From contig JACCZH010000468.1 in assembly GCA_013696045.1 (NCBI GenBank), positions 1-12,349 on the forward strand: a DNA stretch of 12,349 nt, given 5' to 3'. The DNA is from Chloroflexia bacterium. Lineage in GTDB: Bacteria; Chloroflexota; Chloroflexia; Thermomicrobiales; CFX8. The position numbers and the translations under genes were made by a program. Below, piece by piece: positions 1 through 7,928 of the stretch. Under the pieces are notes generated by a model, which saw only the letters and a program-made list of their open reading frames with translations, was not told where the DNA came from and did not search any database. Each line of letters starts with the position of its first letter. Position 1 is the stretch's first letter.

Positions 1-1208
1 ACCTCAATCAGCCTGAAAGTCTGCGTCACCACGGGACGTACACGGAAACCAGTGACGCCGAGCGTAAGCGGGCGTTCCTGGAAGAGGAACGTCGACTGGG
101 GTATGTCGCCTCAACCCGCGCCTGCAACCACCTCTATCTGTCTCACGCCGCAACCTATGCCGGTTCACGCCACGCTGGTTCAACCTTCATGAACGAGATC
201 CGTGCCGCGGGCGACCATCTGCTGGCCGACGCCGTCGCGCCGGACGGCAACGCGATCTGGAGCGCATCTGAGCTGGGCCGCGTGCAACATGAACGCATCG
301 CCGGTGCGCTTGACTCAGAAGAGATTAGCGCGGATGCGCTCTCTGACCTCTTTCTCGCCCAATGGACGCTATCTGAACTCCCCGGTGCCAGCCTCTGGAG
401 GCCGCTGCCCTCGCCAACGCCCTTTCTCGGCAGTGAATCCTTGCGGCTCTCTTTTTCCGCCCTGGATACGTATGAAGCCTGCCAGCGCCGTTACTACTAC
501 GCGCACGTCCTGGGGTTATCGGACAACCGCAGCTCACCCTACATGGCGGGCGGGACTGCGGTCCACAACACGCTGCAGTGGATGAACGAGCAGCGTCGCG
601 ACGGCGCGTTTCCGGACGTTACCCAGCTTATCGACCACTTCCTGACGCAGTGGAAGAGCGACGGCTACGAGAGCACGTCACAGGAACGACAGGTGCGCGA
701 GCAGAGCGAGAATCTGCTGCGGCGCTTTCACACCTATGAACGCGAGCAGGAGCGCGAGATCCTGGATGTTGAGGTGCGTTTCGAGGCATCACTCGGCCAG
801 CACACCCTGGCAGGCCGCATCGACTGCGTCTCGCGCCGGCCGGATGGAACAGTCGAAATTATCGACTACAAGTCGGGCAAGGAGGTATCCGCGAAAAAAC
901 GCGAGCTCCAGCTCGGCATTTATCAGATGGCCTACAACCAGCTCCATCCCGACCTCGTCGTGTCGCCGGTCTATTACTTCCTCGGGCACAAGGACGACCG
1001 CCTCGGCAGGTATGCTCACGAATTTGATTCCGCGAAGCAAATCCAGTTTCTGAAAGGTGACGCAGATGCGGTCGACGCCACGATGGGATCGATTCTCGAA
1101 ACCGCGGGCAAAATCCTCTCCAACGAGTTCAAGACAGTAACAAACCCGTACACCTGCCAGGGCTGTGCGTATCGCCACGTATGCGAGGGGGCAAACGAAG
1201 ATGGTTGA
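1..1208 (+). CDS. UvrD-type helicase / PD-(D/E)XK nuclease fusion, C-terminal part (AdnAB/AddAB-like); 5' end outside window
   Basis: The reading frame is open from the left edge (first full codon at position 3), so the ATG at 189 is internal and the gene begins upstream. The first residues contain superfamily-1 helicase motif VI (EEERRLGYVASTRA, about 88-130). After it comes a RecB/AddB-type nuclease: a Cys in YEACQRRYYY, the GTAVH histidine, the Asp of GRIDC, then IIDYKSGK with catalytic Asp and Lys. The C-terminus has C-x2-C-x5-C (TCQGCAYRHVC). The early Cys plus these three is the arrangement that holds a 4Fe-4S cluster in AddB-family nucleases. By family knowledge it would unwind and resect double-strand DNA ends together with the next gene product. 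All nuclease residues are intact. The stop overlaps the downstream start by 8 nt, so translational coupling is likely. Helicase motifs I-V cannot be seen because they lie outside the window. Confidence 0.9.
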   Translation, partial: LNQPESLRHHGTYTETSDAERKRAFLEEERRLGYVASTRACNHLYLSHAATYAGSRHAGSTFMNEIRAAGDHLLADAVAPDGNAIWSASELGRVQHERIAGALDSEEISADALSDLFLAQWTLSELPGASLWRPLPSPTPFLGSESLRLSFSALDTYEACQRRYYYAHVLGLSDNRSSPYMAGGTAVHNTLQWMNEQRRDGAFPDVTQLIDHFLTQWKSDGYESTSQERQVREQSENLLRRFHTYEREQEREILDVEVRFEASLGQHTLAGRIDCVSRRPDGTVEIIDYKSGKEVSAKKRELQLGIYQMAYNQLHPDLVVSPVYYFLGHKDDRLGRYAHEFDSAKQIQFLKGDADAVDATMGSILETAGKILSNEFKTVTNPYTCQGCAYRHVCEGANEDG

Positions 1209-4182
1209 GCGACAATGGACAACTGCCCAGTCTCGCGCGATAAGCCACCAGCAGGGACCGCTAAGGATCATCGCCGGCGCGGGGTCGGGCAAAACGGCCA
1301 CGATGACAGCCCACATCGCCCAGCTCATCCAGTCAGATATCGCGCAGCCAGACCAGATCGTGGCCCTCACCTTCACCAACGCTGCCGCAGGAGAGCTCAC
1401 CGAGCGCATCCAGGGCAGCCTCAACAACCCCCAGGTTGAGGTTTGGAGTGGTACCTACCATTCGTTCGGTGGACAGATTGTTGCCGATGGCTCGCGAAAA
1501 CTGGGTCTGCCAGCCCAGCCCCATCTACTCTCAACCGTTGAATCGTGGTTGCTGGTGCGGCAGATTTTGCGTAACGAGGTCGAGATCGAGCAACGCGATC
1601 TGCGTAATTTCCCAGGCGCGGTCAACGAGCTGCGCGACCTTGTCAGCCGCTGCAAGGACGAGCTGGTCACTCCAGATGGAGTACGAGCGTACATCGCGAC
1701 GATTCCGGAAGATGACGACGAACACGCAGCCGAAATGCGCGATCTTCTCAAGGTGTACGAGTGCTACCAGGAGCACTGTCGAAGCAGGGGCGCTCTGGAT
1801 TTCGGGGACCAGATTGCCCTGGCAATTGAGGCGCTCGACTCCGACCCCGAGCTGCTGGCGGATTACCGGGAGCGTTACCGGGTCTTTATCGTCGACGAGT
1901 ATCAGGACACGAACTACGCCCAGGCAGAGCTCGTCAAGCGTCTCGCGGCGCCAGACTATCAATTGCGGGTGGTTGGCGACCCGCAGCAGTCGATCTACCG
2001 TTTCCGCGGCGCCGCCGTCGACAACATCAAGCGCTTCTCGGATGAAATCGAGGACGTCTCGGATGTGGAGCTCAGCACGAACTTCCGCTCGCAGCAGCGC
2101 ATCCTGGACATCGCGAACCGCATCGTCAGCGGCGCGGACATGGCCGCCGACCTGCGCGCTCACAACGATCGTACCGGCCAGCTGCCGGTCATCGGTCGCG
2201 CCGATGACTGGGCAGACGAGTGCGAGTGGATCGCCCAGACATTTGCCGAGCACCACAATACCGGCGCAACCAATCTGGCGGTGCTCGTCCGCAAGCGCAA
2301 GCTGCTACCAGCTCTGGCGCGAGCATTCGAGCGGGCAGGATTGCCTTACCAGGTACTGGGAGGGCAGGCGTTGTTCGAGTTTCCGGCCGTCAAGGATGCC
2401 GTGGCCATGCTGTGCCTGCTCCAGAATCCCGCCGACACCACCAGCGCGGTACGAGTGCTGACCAGCCCACGCTGCGGACTGAATGACCGCACCGTCTTTG
2501 GCCTGCGCAGGCATCTGCGCTCGGCGAACTACCTGACTGCCCTGAACGAGATCAGTGAAAACCCGCCCGCGGACCTGAAACCGGAATTTGTCCAGGCCGC
2601 CCGTGCGTTCTGCGCGGACCTCGGCTCGCTCGTGGGGACCGCCAACAGTCAGGGAGTCGACGTCCTTACCCGTATGGTTGTCCAGCGCCAGATGTCGAAC
2701 GGCACACGCCAGGAGAGCCAGGCGCTTGAACAACTGGTGTTGATCGCGCGCCAGTTCACCGAAAACGGCATCGACACGTCGTTGACGGCCTACATCGACT
2801 ACCTCGACGCGCTCTCCCAGATGAACTCCGACGAAGCCAGCATCGACATACAGCAGCCCACGGACGCGGTGGCCCTGATGACGATTCACGCTGCCAAGGG
2901 CCTCGAGTTCGACGCGGTCGCCCTGGCCGGGATGAATGCGTATGACGCCGGGTCGCGCGCCAACCCGGTTTCCAAACTCATCCCGCCTCCGTTGCGTCAC
3001 GATCGCGACCAGTACCCATCGCGCGATGATTTCGTCGATCGCGATACGTATCTCACCGCGATCAAGGAGGTTGAGAAGAGACTCGTCACTGAAGAGGAGC
3101 GCCGCCTTTTCTACGTCGCCGTAACACGCGCAAGGGAACACCTCTATCTGACGTGGTCCGAGAAGCACCCCGCCAGAAAAATCAAGACAAAACGCTTTCC
3201 CCTGCTCGATACTTTCGCAGACCTGACTCAGACCGTCGAGCTGCCGGCGTCACAACGTATTGGTGGAGCGCCACCGCTACGAGCGTTTTTCGAAGCAACG
3301 AACCAAAACCTCAATCCAGAAGCGGATTTTGCGGGATTTGCCCAAACCTGGGCCGACTATTGGCAGGGGGAACCTGAGGAATCCGAGGCGATGAATGCCC
3401 TGGATTCTGGCCTATCCAGCTTCATGTCCAGCAGGCCGGAACGGGCGAGCCAGATCGGGCTGCTCCAACGCACACTGACCGACAACAGCTTCGAGCCGGC
3501 CCGGACCGGCGTCTACTCCTACAGCCAGATCAGTGTCTACGAGCGCTGTCCTCGCCTGTATCTGTTGCAGTACCTCGTCGGTGTGCCCGCCAACCCGGCA
3601 AACGACTGGCAGACACAACTCGGCTCGGCCTTTCACGACGCGCTGCACGCGTTGAGCCTCGCGCAGGAAGCGGGCATGGAGATCGACCTCGAAGGACTGG
3701 TGCGCCGCCAGTACAGCGACGCACAGGCAGAGTTTGAGTCGGACGCCACCCAACGCGCTATCAGCGGATTCCTCAGGCACGACGACGCAGTCTCCCGGCC
3801 GCTCATGACTGAACGCGAGTTCTACCTGCGCCTGGGCAGCGGCCGCGATGTCCCCGTGATCCGTGGCTTCATCGATCGTGTCCAGCGCAGGCCCGATGGA
3901 GCGATCGAGATCGTGGACTACAAGACCAACCGCGTCAACAAATCCCGCGACGAGGTGCTGCAGGATCTCCAACTCCCGATCTACGTGCTCGCCTGCCGGG
4001 AAGCGCTGGACATTGAACCAGACTACGCCACCATGGCCTTCGTCCGGCACGACAACTGGGTCCGCATCGACGTGAACGACATGGATATGTCAACCGCCCG
4101 CCAACGTATTGATACCGCCCTCACCGGGATCAGAAACGGTCAGTTCGGATGCATCTGTCACGGAGCGCATTGTGCGAGATAA
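1201..4182 (+). CDS. UvrD/Rep-type helicase fused to C-terminal PD-(D/E)XK nuclease (AdnAB-like subunit), 993 aa
   Basis: Complete superfamily-1A helicase plus RecB-type nuclease. Visible motifs, numbered from ATG 1201: Walker A GAGSGKT (26-32), motif Ia LTFTN, motif II VDEYQD (231-236), motif III VVGDPQQSIYRFRG (about 257-270), motif IV TNFRS, motif V TIHAAKGLEFD (561-571), and motif VI EEERRLFYVAVTRAR (631-645). The nuclease has Cys783, His812 (GSAFH), Asp892 (GFID) and Asp906-x-Lys908 (VDYK). ATG 1201 is preferred over an in-frame GTG at 1165 because a purine-rich GAGGGGG lies at 1185-1191 with a 9-nt spacer and homology begins at once. The tandem gene order with an upstream helicase-nuclease, both with active motifs, matches the AdnAB end-resection machine described in mycobacteria; a RecBCD/AddAB-like role is therefore inferred. 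Oddity: the terminal Cys cluster is compressed (C984-x-C986-x4-C991) and the protein ends two residues later, so Fe-S binding here is uncertain. Confidence 0.92.
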   Translation: MVERQWTTAQSRAISHQQGPLRIIAGAGSGKTATMTAHIAQLIQSDIAQPDQIVALTFTNAAAGELTERIQGSLNNPQVEVWSGTYHSFGGQIVADGSRKLGLPAQPHLLSTVESWLLVRQILRNEVEIEQRDLRNFPGAVNELRDLVSRCKDELVTPDGVRAYIATIPEDDDEHAAEMRDLLKVYECYQEHCRSRGALDFGDQIALAIEALDSDPELLADYRERYRVFIVDEYQDTNYAQAELVKRLAAPDYQLRVVGDPQQSIYRFRGAAVDNIKRFSDEIEDVSDVELSTNFRSQQRILDIANRIVSGADMAADLRAHNDRTGQLPVIGRADDWADECEWIAQTFAEHHNTGATNLAVLVRKRKLLPALARAFERAGLPYQVLGGQALFEFPAVKDAVAMLCLLQNPADTTSAVRVLTSPRCGLNDRTVFGLRRHLRSANYLTALNEISENPPADLKPEFVQAARAFCADLGSLVGTANSQGVDVLTRMVVQRQMSNGTRQESQALEQLVLIARQFTENGIDTSLTAYIDYLDALSQMNSDEASIDIQQPTDAVALMTIHAAKGLEFDAVALAGMNAYDAGSRANPVSKLIPPPLRHDRDQYPSRDDFVDRDTYLTAIKEVEKRLVTEEERRLFYVAVTRAREHLYLTWSEKHPARKIKTKRFPLLDTFADLTQTVELPASQRIGGAPPLRAFFEATNQNLNPEADFAGFAQTWADYWQGEPEESEAMNALDSGLSSFMSSRPERASQIGLLQRTLTDNSFEPARTGVYSYSQISVYERCPRLYLLQYLVGVPANPANDWQTQLGSAFHDALHALSLAQEAGMEIDLEGLVRRQYSDAQAEFESDATQRAISGFLRHDDAVSRPLMTEREFYLRLGSGRDVPVIRGFIDRVQRRPDGAIEIVDYKTNRVNKSRDEVLQDLQLPIYVLACREALDIEPDYATMAFVRHDNWVRIDVNDMDMSTARQRIDTALTGIRNGQFGCICHGAHCAR

Positions 4183-4187
4183 CCACA

Positions 4188-4196
4188 TGCTACGAT
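4188..4196 (+). promoter_or_regulatory. possible extended -10 promoter element for the LLM oxidoreductase gene
   Basis: TGCTACGAT fits the extended -10 pattern TGnTAnnnT in the 53-bp gap after the helicase gene and about 40 bp before the next start. No good -35 hexamer is seen at the usual distance (TTGTGC at 4170 is too close). It is a weak candidate seen by eye only. Confidence 0.25.
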
Positions 4197-4235
4197 GCCC
4201 GACGTTAGACGCACGAGGCCGGACGGAGCGCGCAC

Positions 4236-5252
4236 ATGCGGGTTGGAGTCGTTGGCGGAATAGCGCCGGGAGGTGACTGGCGGACAGCCGTGCACACGGC
4301 GCAGCTGGCCGAAGAGCTTGGATACGACTCGCTCTGGCTGGGTGAAACCTGGGGCTATGAGCTGTTCTCGTCGCTGGCGCAACTGGCGCACGTTACCGAG
4401 AGGATCACGCTGGGCGCGGGCATTGCCAACGTCTTCTCGCGCTCGGCCACTGTCATCGCGATGGCGGCCGCCACAATCGATGCCCAGTCAAACGGCCGGT
4501 TGATCCTTGGGCTTGGAGCCTCTGGCCCGGTGGTTATTGAGAAACTGCACGGTGTCCCGTTCGATCGCCCACTCCAGCGCATTCGAGAATACACCGACGT
4601 TATCAACACCCTGATCGCCGGAGAACGCCTGGACCATCAGGGGCAACTCCTGCAGCTCGATCAGGGATTTCGTCTCAGAATGAATCCCATACGGCCGCAC
4701 ATACCTGTTTACATCGCATCGCTAACCCAGAGGAGTCTCGAACAGTCAGGGGCAATCGCCGAGGGCGTATTGCCCATCTACTGGCCGGGCGCAAAGTTCG
4801 GCGAGATGCGGACACTCCTCGACGCAGCATCGGCATCAGCGAATCGACCCGACGGTTCAACCAGAATTGCCCCCTACATCACGACAGCCCTGATCGAGTC
4901 GACCGACGACAGAGAAGCGATGCGCAACCGGGCCCGCGCGCCGATTGCCTTCTATATCGGACGAATGGGAAACTTCTACGCGGAGATGCTCGAGCGGCAC
5001 GGCTACGTCGACGAAGTCGCCGCCGTCCGCAAGGGATGGAAAGATGGACACGATTCCGCCGCCGCGGGGGTGAGTGACGCAATGCTTGACGCCACCGCGC
5101 TCGTCGGCACCGCTGACGAGATCGCCGGCAGGCTCGAATCGTGGGTCGCAAGTGGAATTGATGAGCCACTGCTCTCTTTCGCCGGAGCCGACCCCATCCA
5201 AGTCGAGCGGACGTTGAGGGCGCTGGCACAATTAAACAGTTCCCCGCTTTGA
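4236..5252 (+). CDS. LLM-class flavin/F420-dependent oxidoreductase, 338 aa
   Basis: A full-length bacterial-luciferase-fold protein (TIM barrel, usual length 300-350 aa). Recognisable blocks are the N-terminal strand MRVGVVGG, AQLAEELGYDSLWLGE (barrel helix and strand 2), LAHVTERITLGAGIANVFSR, then NGRLILGLGASGPVVIEKLHG and RPLQRIREYTDVI. These are typical of F420-dependent LLM enzymes related to methylenetetrahydromethanopterin reductase and coenzyme-F420 alcohol or hydroxyacyl oxidoreductases. The cofactor (F420 or FMN) and substrate cannot be fixed from sequence alone. The start at 4236 is supported by GGAG at 4225-4228 with a 7-nt spacer. The gene sits 53 bp after the helicase gene and is separated from the amidohydrolase by a long inverted repeat, so it may be a single transcription unit or lead into the catabolic genes downstream. 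Presumably cytosolic, as no signal peptide is seen. Confidence 0.85.
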   Translation: MRVGVVGGIAPGGDWRTAVHTAQLAEELGYDSLWLGETWGYELFSSLAQLAHVTERITLGAGIANVFSRSATVIAMAAATIDAQSNGRLILGLGASGPVVIEKLHGVPFDRPLQRIREYTDVINTLIAGERLDHQGQLLQLDQGFRLRMNPIRPHIPVYIASLTQRSLEQSGAIAEGVLPIYWPGAKFGEMRTLLDAASASANRPDGSTRIAPYITTALIESTDDREAMRNRARAPIAFYIGRMGNFYAEMLERHGYVDEVAAVRKGWKDGHDSAAAGVSDAMLDATALVGTADEIAGRLESWVASGIDEPLLSFAGADPIQVERTLRALAQLNSSPL

Positions 5253-5271
5253 TCAGTGAGCTGTATTGGCT

Positions 5272-5349
5272 TGTCATCCTGAGGAACGAAGGATCCGTTT
5301 CTGCGTCTCAAATCAAGAACTGACGGATCCCTCGTTCCTCGGGATGACA
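5272..5349. repeat. long imperfect inverted repeat, 27-bp arms (TGTCATCC... family)
   Basis: The left arm (5272-5298) begins TGTCATCCTGAGGAACGAAG and runs on through GATCCGT. The right arm (5323-5349) is its reverse complement with only 2 mismatches in 27. The spacer is 24 bp. Each arm also holds smaller dyads (TCCTgAGGA and GGATCC). It lies between the LLM oxidoreductase stop (5252) and the amidohydrolase start. The structure is that of two head-to-head copies of a short interspersed unit able to fold into a stable hairpin. Similar TGTCATCCTGAGnnnnnGAAGGATC units recur in intergenic regions of several bacterial phyla, as I recall. No T-tract follows on either side, so it is not a classic terminator, and no transposase or clear target duplication is seen. 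Confidence 0.85.
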
Positions 5350-5401
5350 GTCTGACACGATGCTTGAACCAAGAACGAATAGGACACACACCTTGGAAAA
5401 C

Positions 5402-7048
5402 ATGTCTATACGCGATCTCGCGCCGGATCTGATACTGACAGACGCGCGGATCACCACAATGGCGGACGACAGGCCCGAGGCCGGTGCGCTGGCGATCAAG
5501 GACGGGCGCATCCTTGCGGTTGGCGATCCGGACGATGTCGAAGCTCTGGCCGGTCCACATACCTGGACCATCCGGCTCGGCGGACGACGGGTCATCCCGG
5601 GTATCAACGACACACACAACCATATGATGAGCACCGGCGCGGTGTTGAACGAGATCTCCCTGTACGATGCACGCTCAATCGAGGAGATCAAGTCCGCCGT
5701 CGCTGAGCGCGTCGCAGCGTCACCACCCGGCGCCTGGATTCTCGGTCGCGGCTGGGACGAGAGCCTGCTCGCCGACAGGCGCTTCCCGAACCGGCACGAT
5801 CTGGACGAGGTCGCCCCAAACAACCCGGTCGTCCTGGACCGTGTCTGGAATATGCTGCTGGCAAACTCGGCCGCGATGATGGCCGGTGACATCGGACGTC
5901 ACACGCCCGATCCACCGGCGGACCAGCTCTACGCCGGCCGCATCGAACGCGACGAGCGTGGCGACCCGACAGGTGTCTTCCGCGATCGTGCCAAAGGGCT
6001 CATCCAGAGTGTCGTCCCGGTCCGCACCCTTGCCGAACGCGAGATGCACATTCGCACCGCCTGTCGCGCGTACAACCGGCTTGGCATCACGTCGGTCGCC
6101 GAGCCTGGGCTGGTACCGGAATGGATCCGCGCCTACCAGAACGTCCGGCGCAGCGGAAATCTGTCAGTACGAACATCGCTCTGCCTGGCCGGCTGGGGAT
6201 CAAGCATGGAGCCAGACGAATCCGTGATCGAAGGCCGTATTGCCGACGTGGCTGTCTATACCGGCTTCGGTGATCCCCTCCTCCGCCTCGACACCGTCAA
6301 GTTCATGCCAGATGGTGGTGTTGGCGACCGCACCGCGCTCATGTTCGAGCCCTACCTCGGGGAACCCGATAACTGCGGTCAGTTCGTTGTTTCAGAGGCC
6401 GATCTGCGCAGCAGGGTCCAATGGTGTCACGATCGAGGCTGGTCAATCGACGCGCATACCTGCGGTGACCGGATGCAGGAGATGGTCGTCAAAGCGTTCG
6501 CCGCCGCCTACGACGCCAATCCCGATCCGACGATCCGCCACCGTATTCACCACGGCTACTTTCCAACGGAAACGACACTGGAGCTGATGCAGCGGCACCA
6601 GATTCCGGCACTGGCGACGATCCCGTTCCTCACGAACCTGGGCGAGAGTTTCGTCTCCAGCGTAGGCGAGGAACGTGCGTCGAAGATGATGCCGGTGCAA
6701 ACGTACCTCAACGCCGGAGTGCGGGTCGCGCTGGGCTCCGATTCACCAGTGACGACCTATAACCCGTTCGTTGGCATGTATAGCGCCGTGACGCGCAAAA
6801 CGGTGTATGGCCGCGAGCTTGGGCTGGAGGAAGCGGTGTCGCGCGAGGTGGCGCTGCGGCTCTACACAAAGGACGCTGCCTGGGTGACGTTTGAAGACGA
6901 CATCAAGGGCACCCTGGAACCGGGGAAGCTAGCCGACATTGCAGTGCTTGACCGCGACCTCTTTAGCGTTCCAGACGAGGAGATGAAGGATATTTCAAGC
7001 GTCCTGACCCTGCTCGGCGGCGAGATTGTCCACGACACGCTTCAGTAA
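5402..7048 (+). CDS. amidohydrolase family 3 (YtcJ-like) metal-dependent hydrolase, 548 aa
   Basis: Metal-dependent amidohydrolase with the usual small N-terminal beta-sandwich (ADLILTDARI-type start, AIKDGRILAVG) and a TIM barrel. Numbered from ATG 5402, the metal motif is HNH (72-74, in GINDTHNHMM), the bridging Lys is K300 (VKFMPDGGVGDRT), followed by H352 (DAHTCGDR), H383/H384 (RIHHGYF) and D447 (ALGSDSPVTTYNP). All expected ligands are present, so it should be active. The family hydrolyses C-N bonds of amides or cyclic substrates; the substrate is unknown. Start choice is uncertain: ATG 5360 lies 10 bp after the inverted repeat and has no clear ribosome site; TTG 5393 has AGGA 8 nt upstream; ATG 5402 has GGA 4 nt upstream and gives the usual N-terminus. 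Its stop is 13 nt before the next gene's start, so the two are very likely co-transcribed. Confidence 0.88.
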   Translation: MSIRDLAPDLILTDARITTMADDRPEAGALAIKDGRILAVGDPDDVEALAGPHTWTIRLGGRRVIPGINDTHNHMMSTGAVLNEISLYDARSIEEIKSAVAERVAASPPGAWILGRGWDESLLADRRFPNRHDLDEVAPNNPVVLDRVWNMLLANSAAMMAGDIGRHTPDPPADQLYAGRIERDERGDPTGVFRDRAKGLIQSVVPVRTLAEREMHIRTACRAYNRLGITSVAEPGLVPEWIRAYQNVRRSGNLSVRTSLCLAGWGSSMEPDESVIEGRIADVAVYTGFGDPLLRLDTVKFMPDGGVGDRTALMFEPYLGEPDNCGQFVVSEADLRSRVQWCHDRGWSIDAHTCGDRMQEMVVKAFAAAYDANPDPTIRHRIHHGYFPTETTLELMQRHQIPALATIPFLTNLGESFVSSVGEERASKMMPVQTYLNAGVRVALGSDSPVTTYNPFVGMYSAVTRKTVYGRELGLEEAVSREVALRLYTKDAAWVTFEDDIKGTLEPGKLADIAVLDRDLFSVPDEEMKDISSVLTLLGGEIVHDTLQ

Positions 7049-7061
7049 GGAGTCTGACCCG

Positions 7062-7928
7062 ATGCCGCTGTGTTGCTTCCAGCTTGGCTCGAACGGAGGA
7101 CAAACCCGGCTTGGCTGGGTGGATAGCGAGAAAGAACGGGTCTTTGAGCTATCGCACACGCTTGCAAGCCTGCTTGCTCTGGATGGTCCGGCGCGGCTCG
7201 CGCGCATCATGCAGATGCGCCGCTCGGCAGTGGGAACGTATCCGTTGAAGACGGTTACGCTGCGCGCGCCCGTTGACCAGCAAGAGGTCTGGGCGGCGGG
7301 TGTCACCTACAAGCGCAGCCGTGACGCCCGCATAGAGGAATCAACCCAGCAGGATGTGTATGAGAAGGTCTACGACGCCAAGCGCCCGGAGATCTTCTTC
7401 AAGGCCAACGGCTGGCGTTGCGTCGGCCAGAAAGCGCGGGTCGGCATCCGGCACGATTCCAACTGGGACGTCCCCGAGCCCGAGCTGACGCTGGTGCTCG
7501 ATTCGTCGGGCAAGATCGCTGGCTACACTATCGGCAATAATGTTTCGTCGCGATCAATTGAGGGCGAGAATCCACTGTATCTGTCACAGGCCAAAATGTT
7601 CTATGCCAGCTGTGCCATTGGTCCCTGGATAATGTTGCCGGAAGAGCTCGAAGATGTCTCGAACCTGGCCATCACGGTCTCCATCACGCGCTCAGACGAG
7701 GAGATCTGGTCCGGCCAGACATCGACGTCCGAGATGCACCGCAGCTTCGAGGATCTGATCGCCCACCTCTACGCCTCGCTCGACTTCCCGCACGGCGCGC
7801 TGCTCATGACCGGCACCGGACTTGTTCCGCCGGCCAGGGTTACGTTGCAATCCGGAGATCAGGTGACGATCGGAATCGAAGGCATCGGGTCGCTGACGAA
7901 TTCGGTCGCGCGGCTGTCGGCGCGATGA
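7062..7928 (+). CDS. fumarylacetoacetate hydrolase (FAH) superfamily protein, 2-keto-3-deoxy-arabinonate dehydratase-like, 288 aa
   Basis: FAH-fold enzyme. ATG 7062 is chosen because AAGGAG at 7047-7052 sits 9 nt upstream, overlapping the amidohydrolase stop; an in-frame ATG at 7026 would give an unsupported extension. Conserved blocks include WAAGVTYKRSRDAR (about 77-90), KRPEIFFKA, the metal motif VPEPEL with E139 and E141, GYTIGNNVSSRSIEGENPLY (154-173) and K178. This pattern, including EGENPLYL and the later Lys, resembles archaeal 2-keto-3-deoxy-D-arabinonate dehydratase (KdaD/AraD1 type) more than true fumarylacetoacetases; residue spacing matches the KdaD ligands as I remember them. 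Oddity: the third ligand Asp of GND is Asn160 here, and the following SRD is SRS. Reduced metal affinity or a changed reaction is possible. The role is probably a dehydratase or hydratase acting on a 2-keto acid downstream of the amidohydrolase; substrate unknown. Confidence 0.85.
   Translation: MPLCCFQLGSNGGQTRLGWVDSEKERVFELSHTLASLLALDGPARLARIMQMRRSAVGTYPLKTVTLRAPVDQQEVWAAGVTYKRSRDARIEESTQQDVYEKVYDAKRPEIFFKANGWRCVGQKARVGIRHDSNWDVPEPELTLVLDSSGKIAGYTIGNNVSSRSIEGENPLYLSQAKMFYASCAIGPWIMLPEELEDVSNLAITVSITRSDEEIWSGQTSTSEMHRSFEDLIAHLYASLDFPHGALLMTGTGLVPPARVTLQSGDQVTIGIEGIGSLTNSVARLSAR

Noticed and set aside
2305..3168. 287-codon minus-strand open frame inside the second helicase gene
   Set aside because: It is antisense to a gene with clear helicase motifs; long antisense frames are common in GC-rich genes, and its product shows no family pattern.
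5272..5349. Inverted repeat as a rho-independent terminator
   Set aside because: The arms are long and not followed by a T-tract on either strand; an interspersed repeat explains it better.
7062..7928. FAH-family gene as the hydratase or isomerase of the 4-hydroxyphenylacetate pathway
   Set aside because: It is on the other strand, well away from hpaBCD, and its motifs fit the KdaD/AraD1 group better; an HpaG-like gene is present at the right edge.
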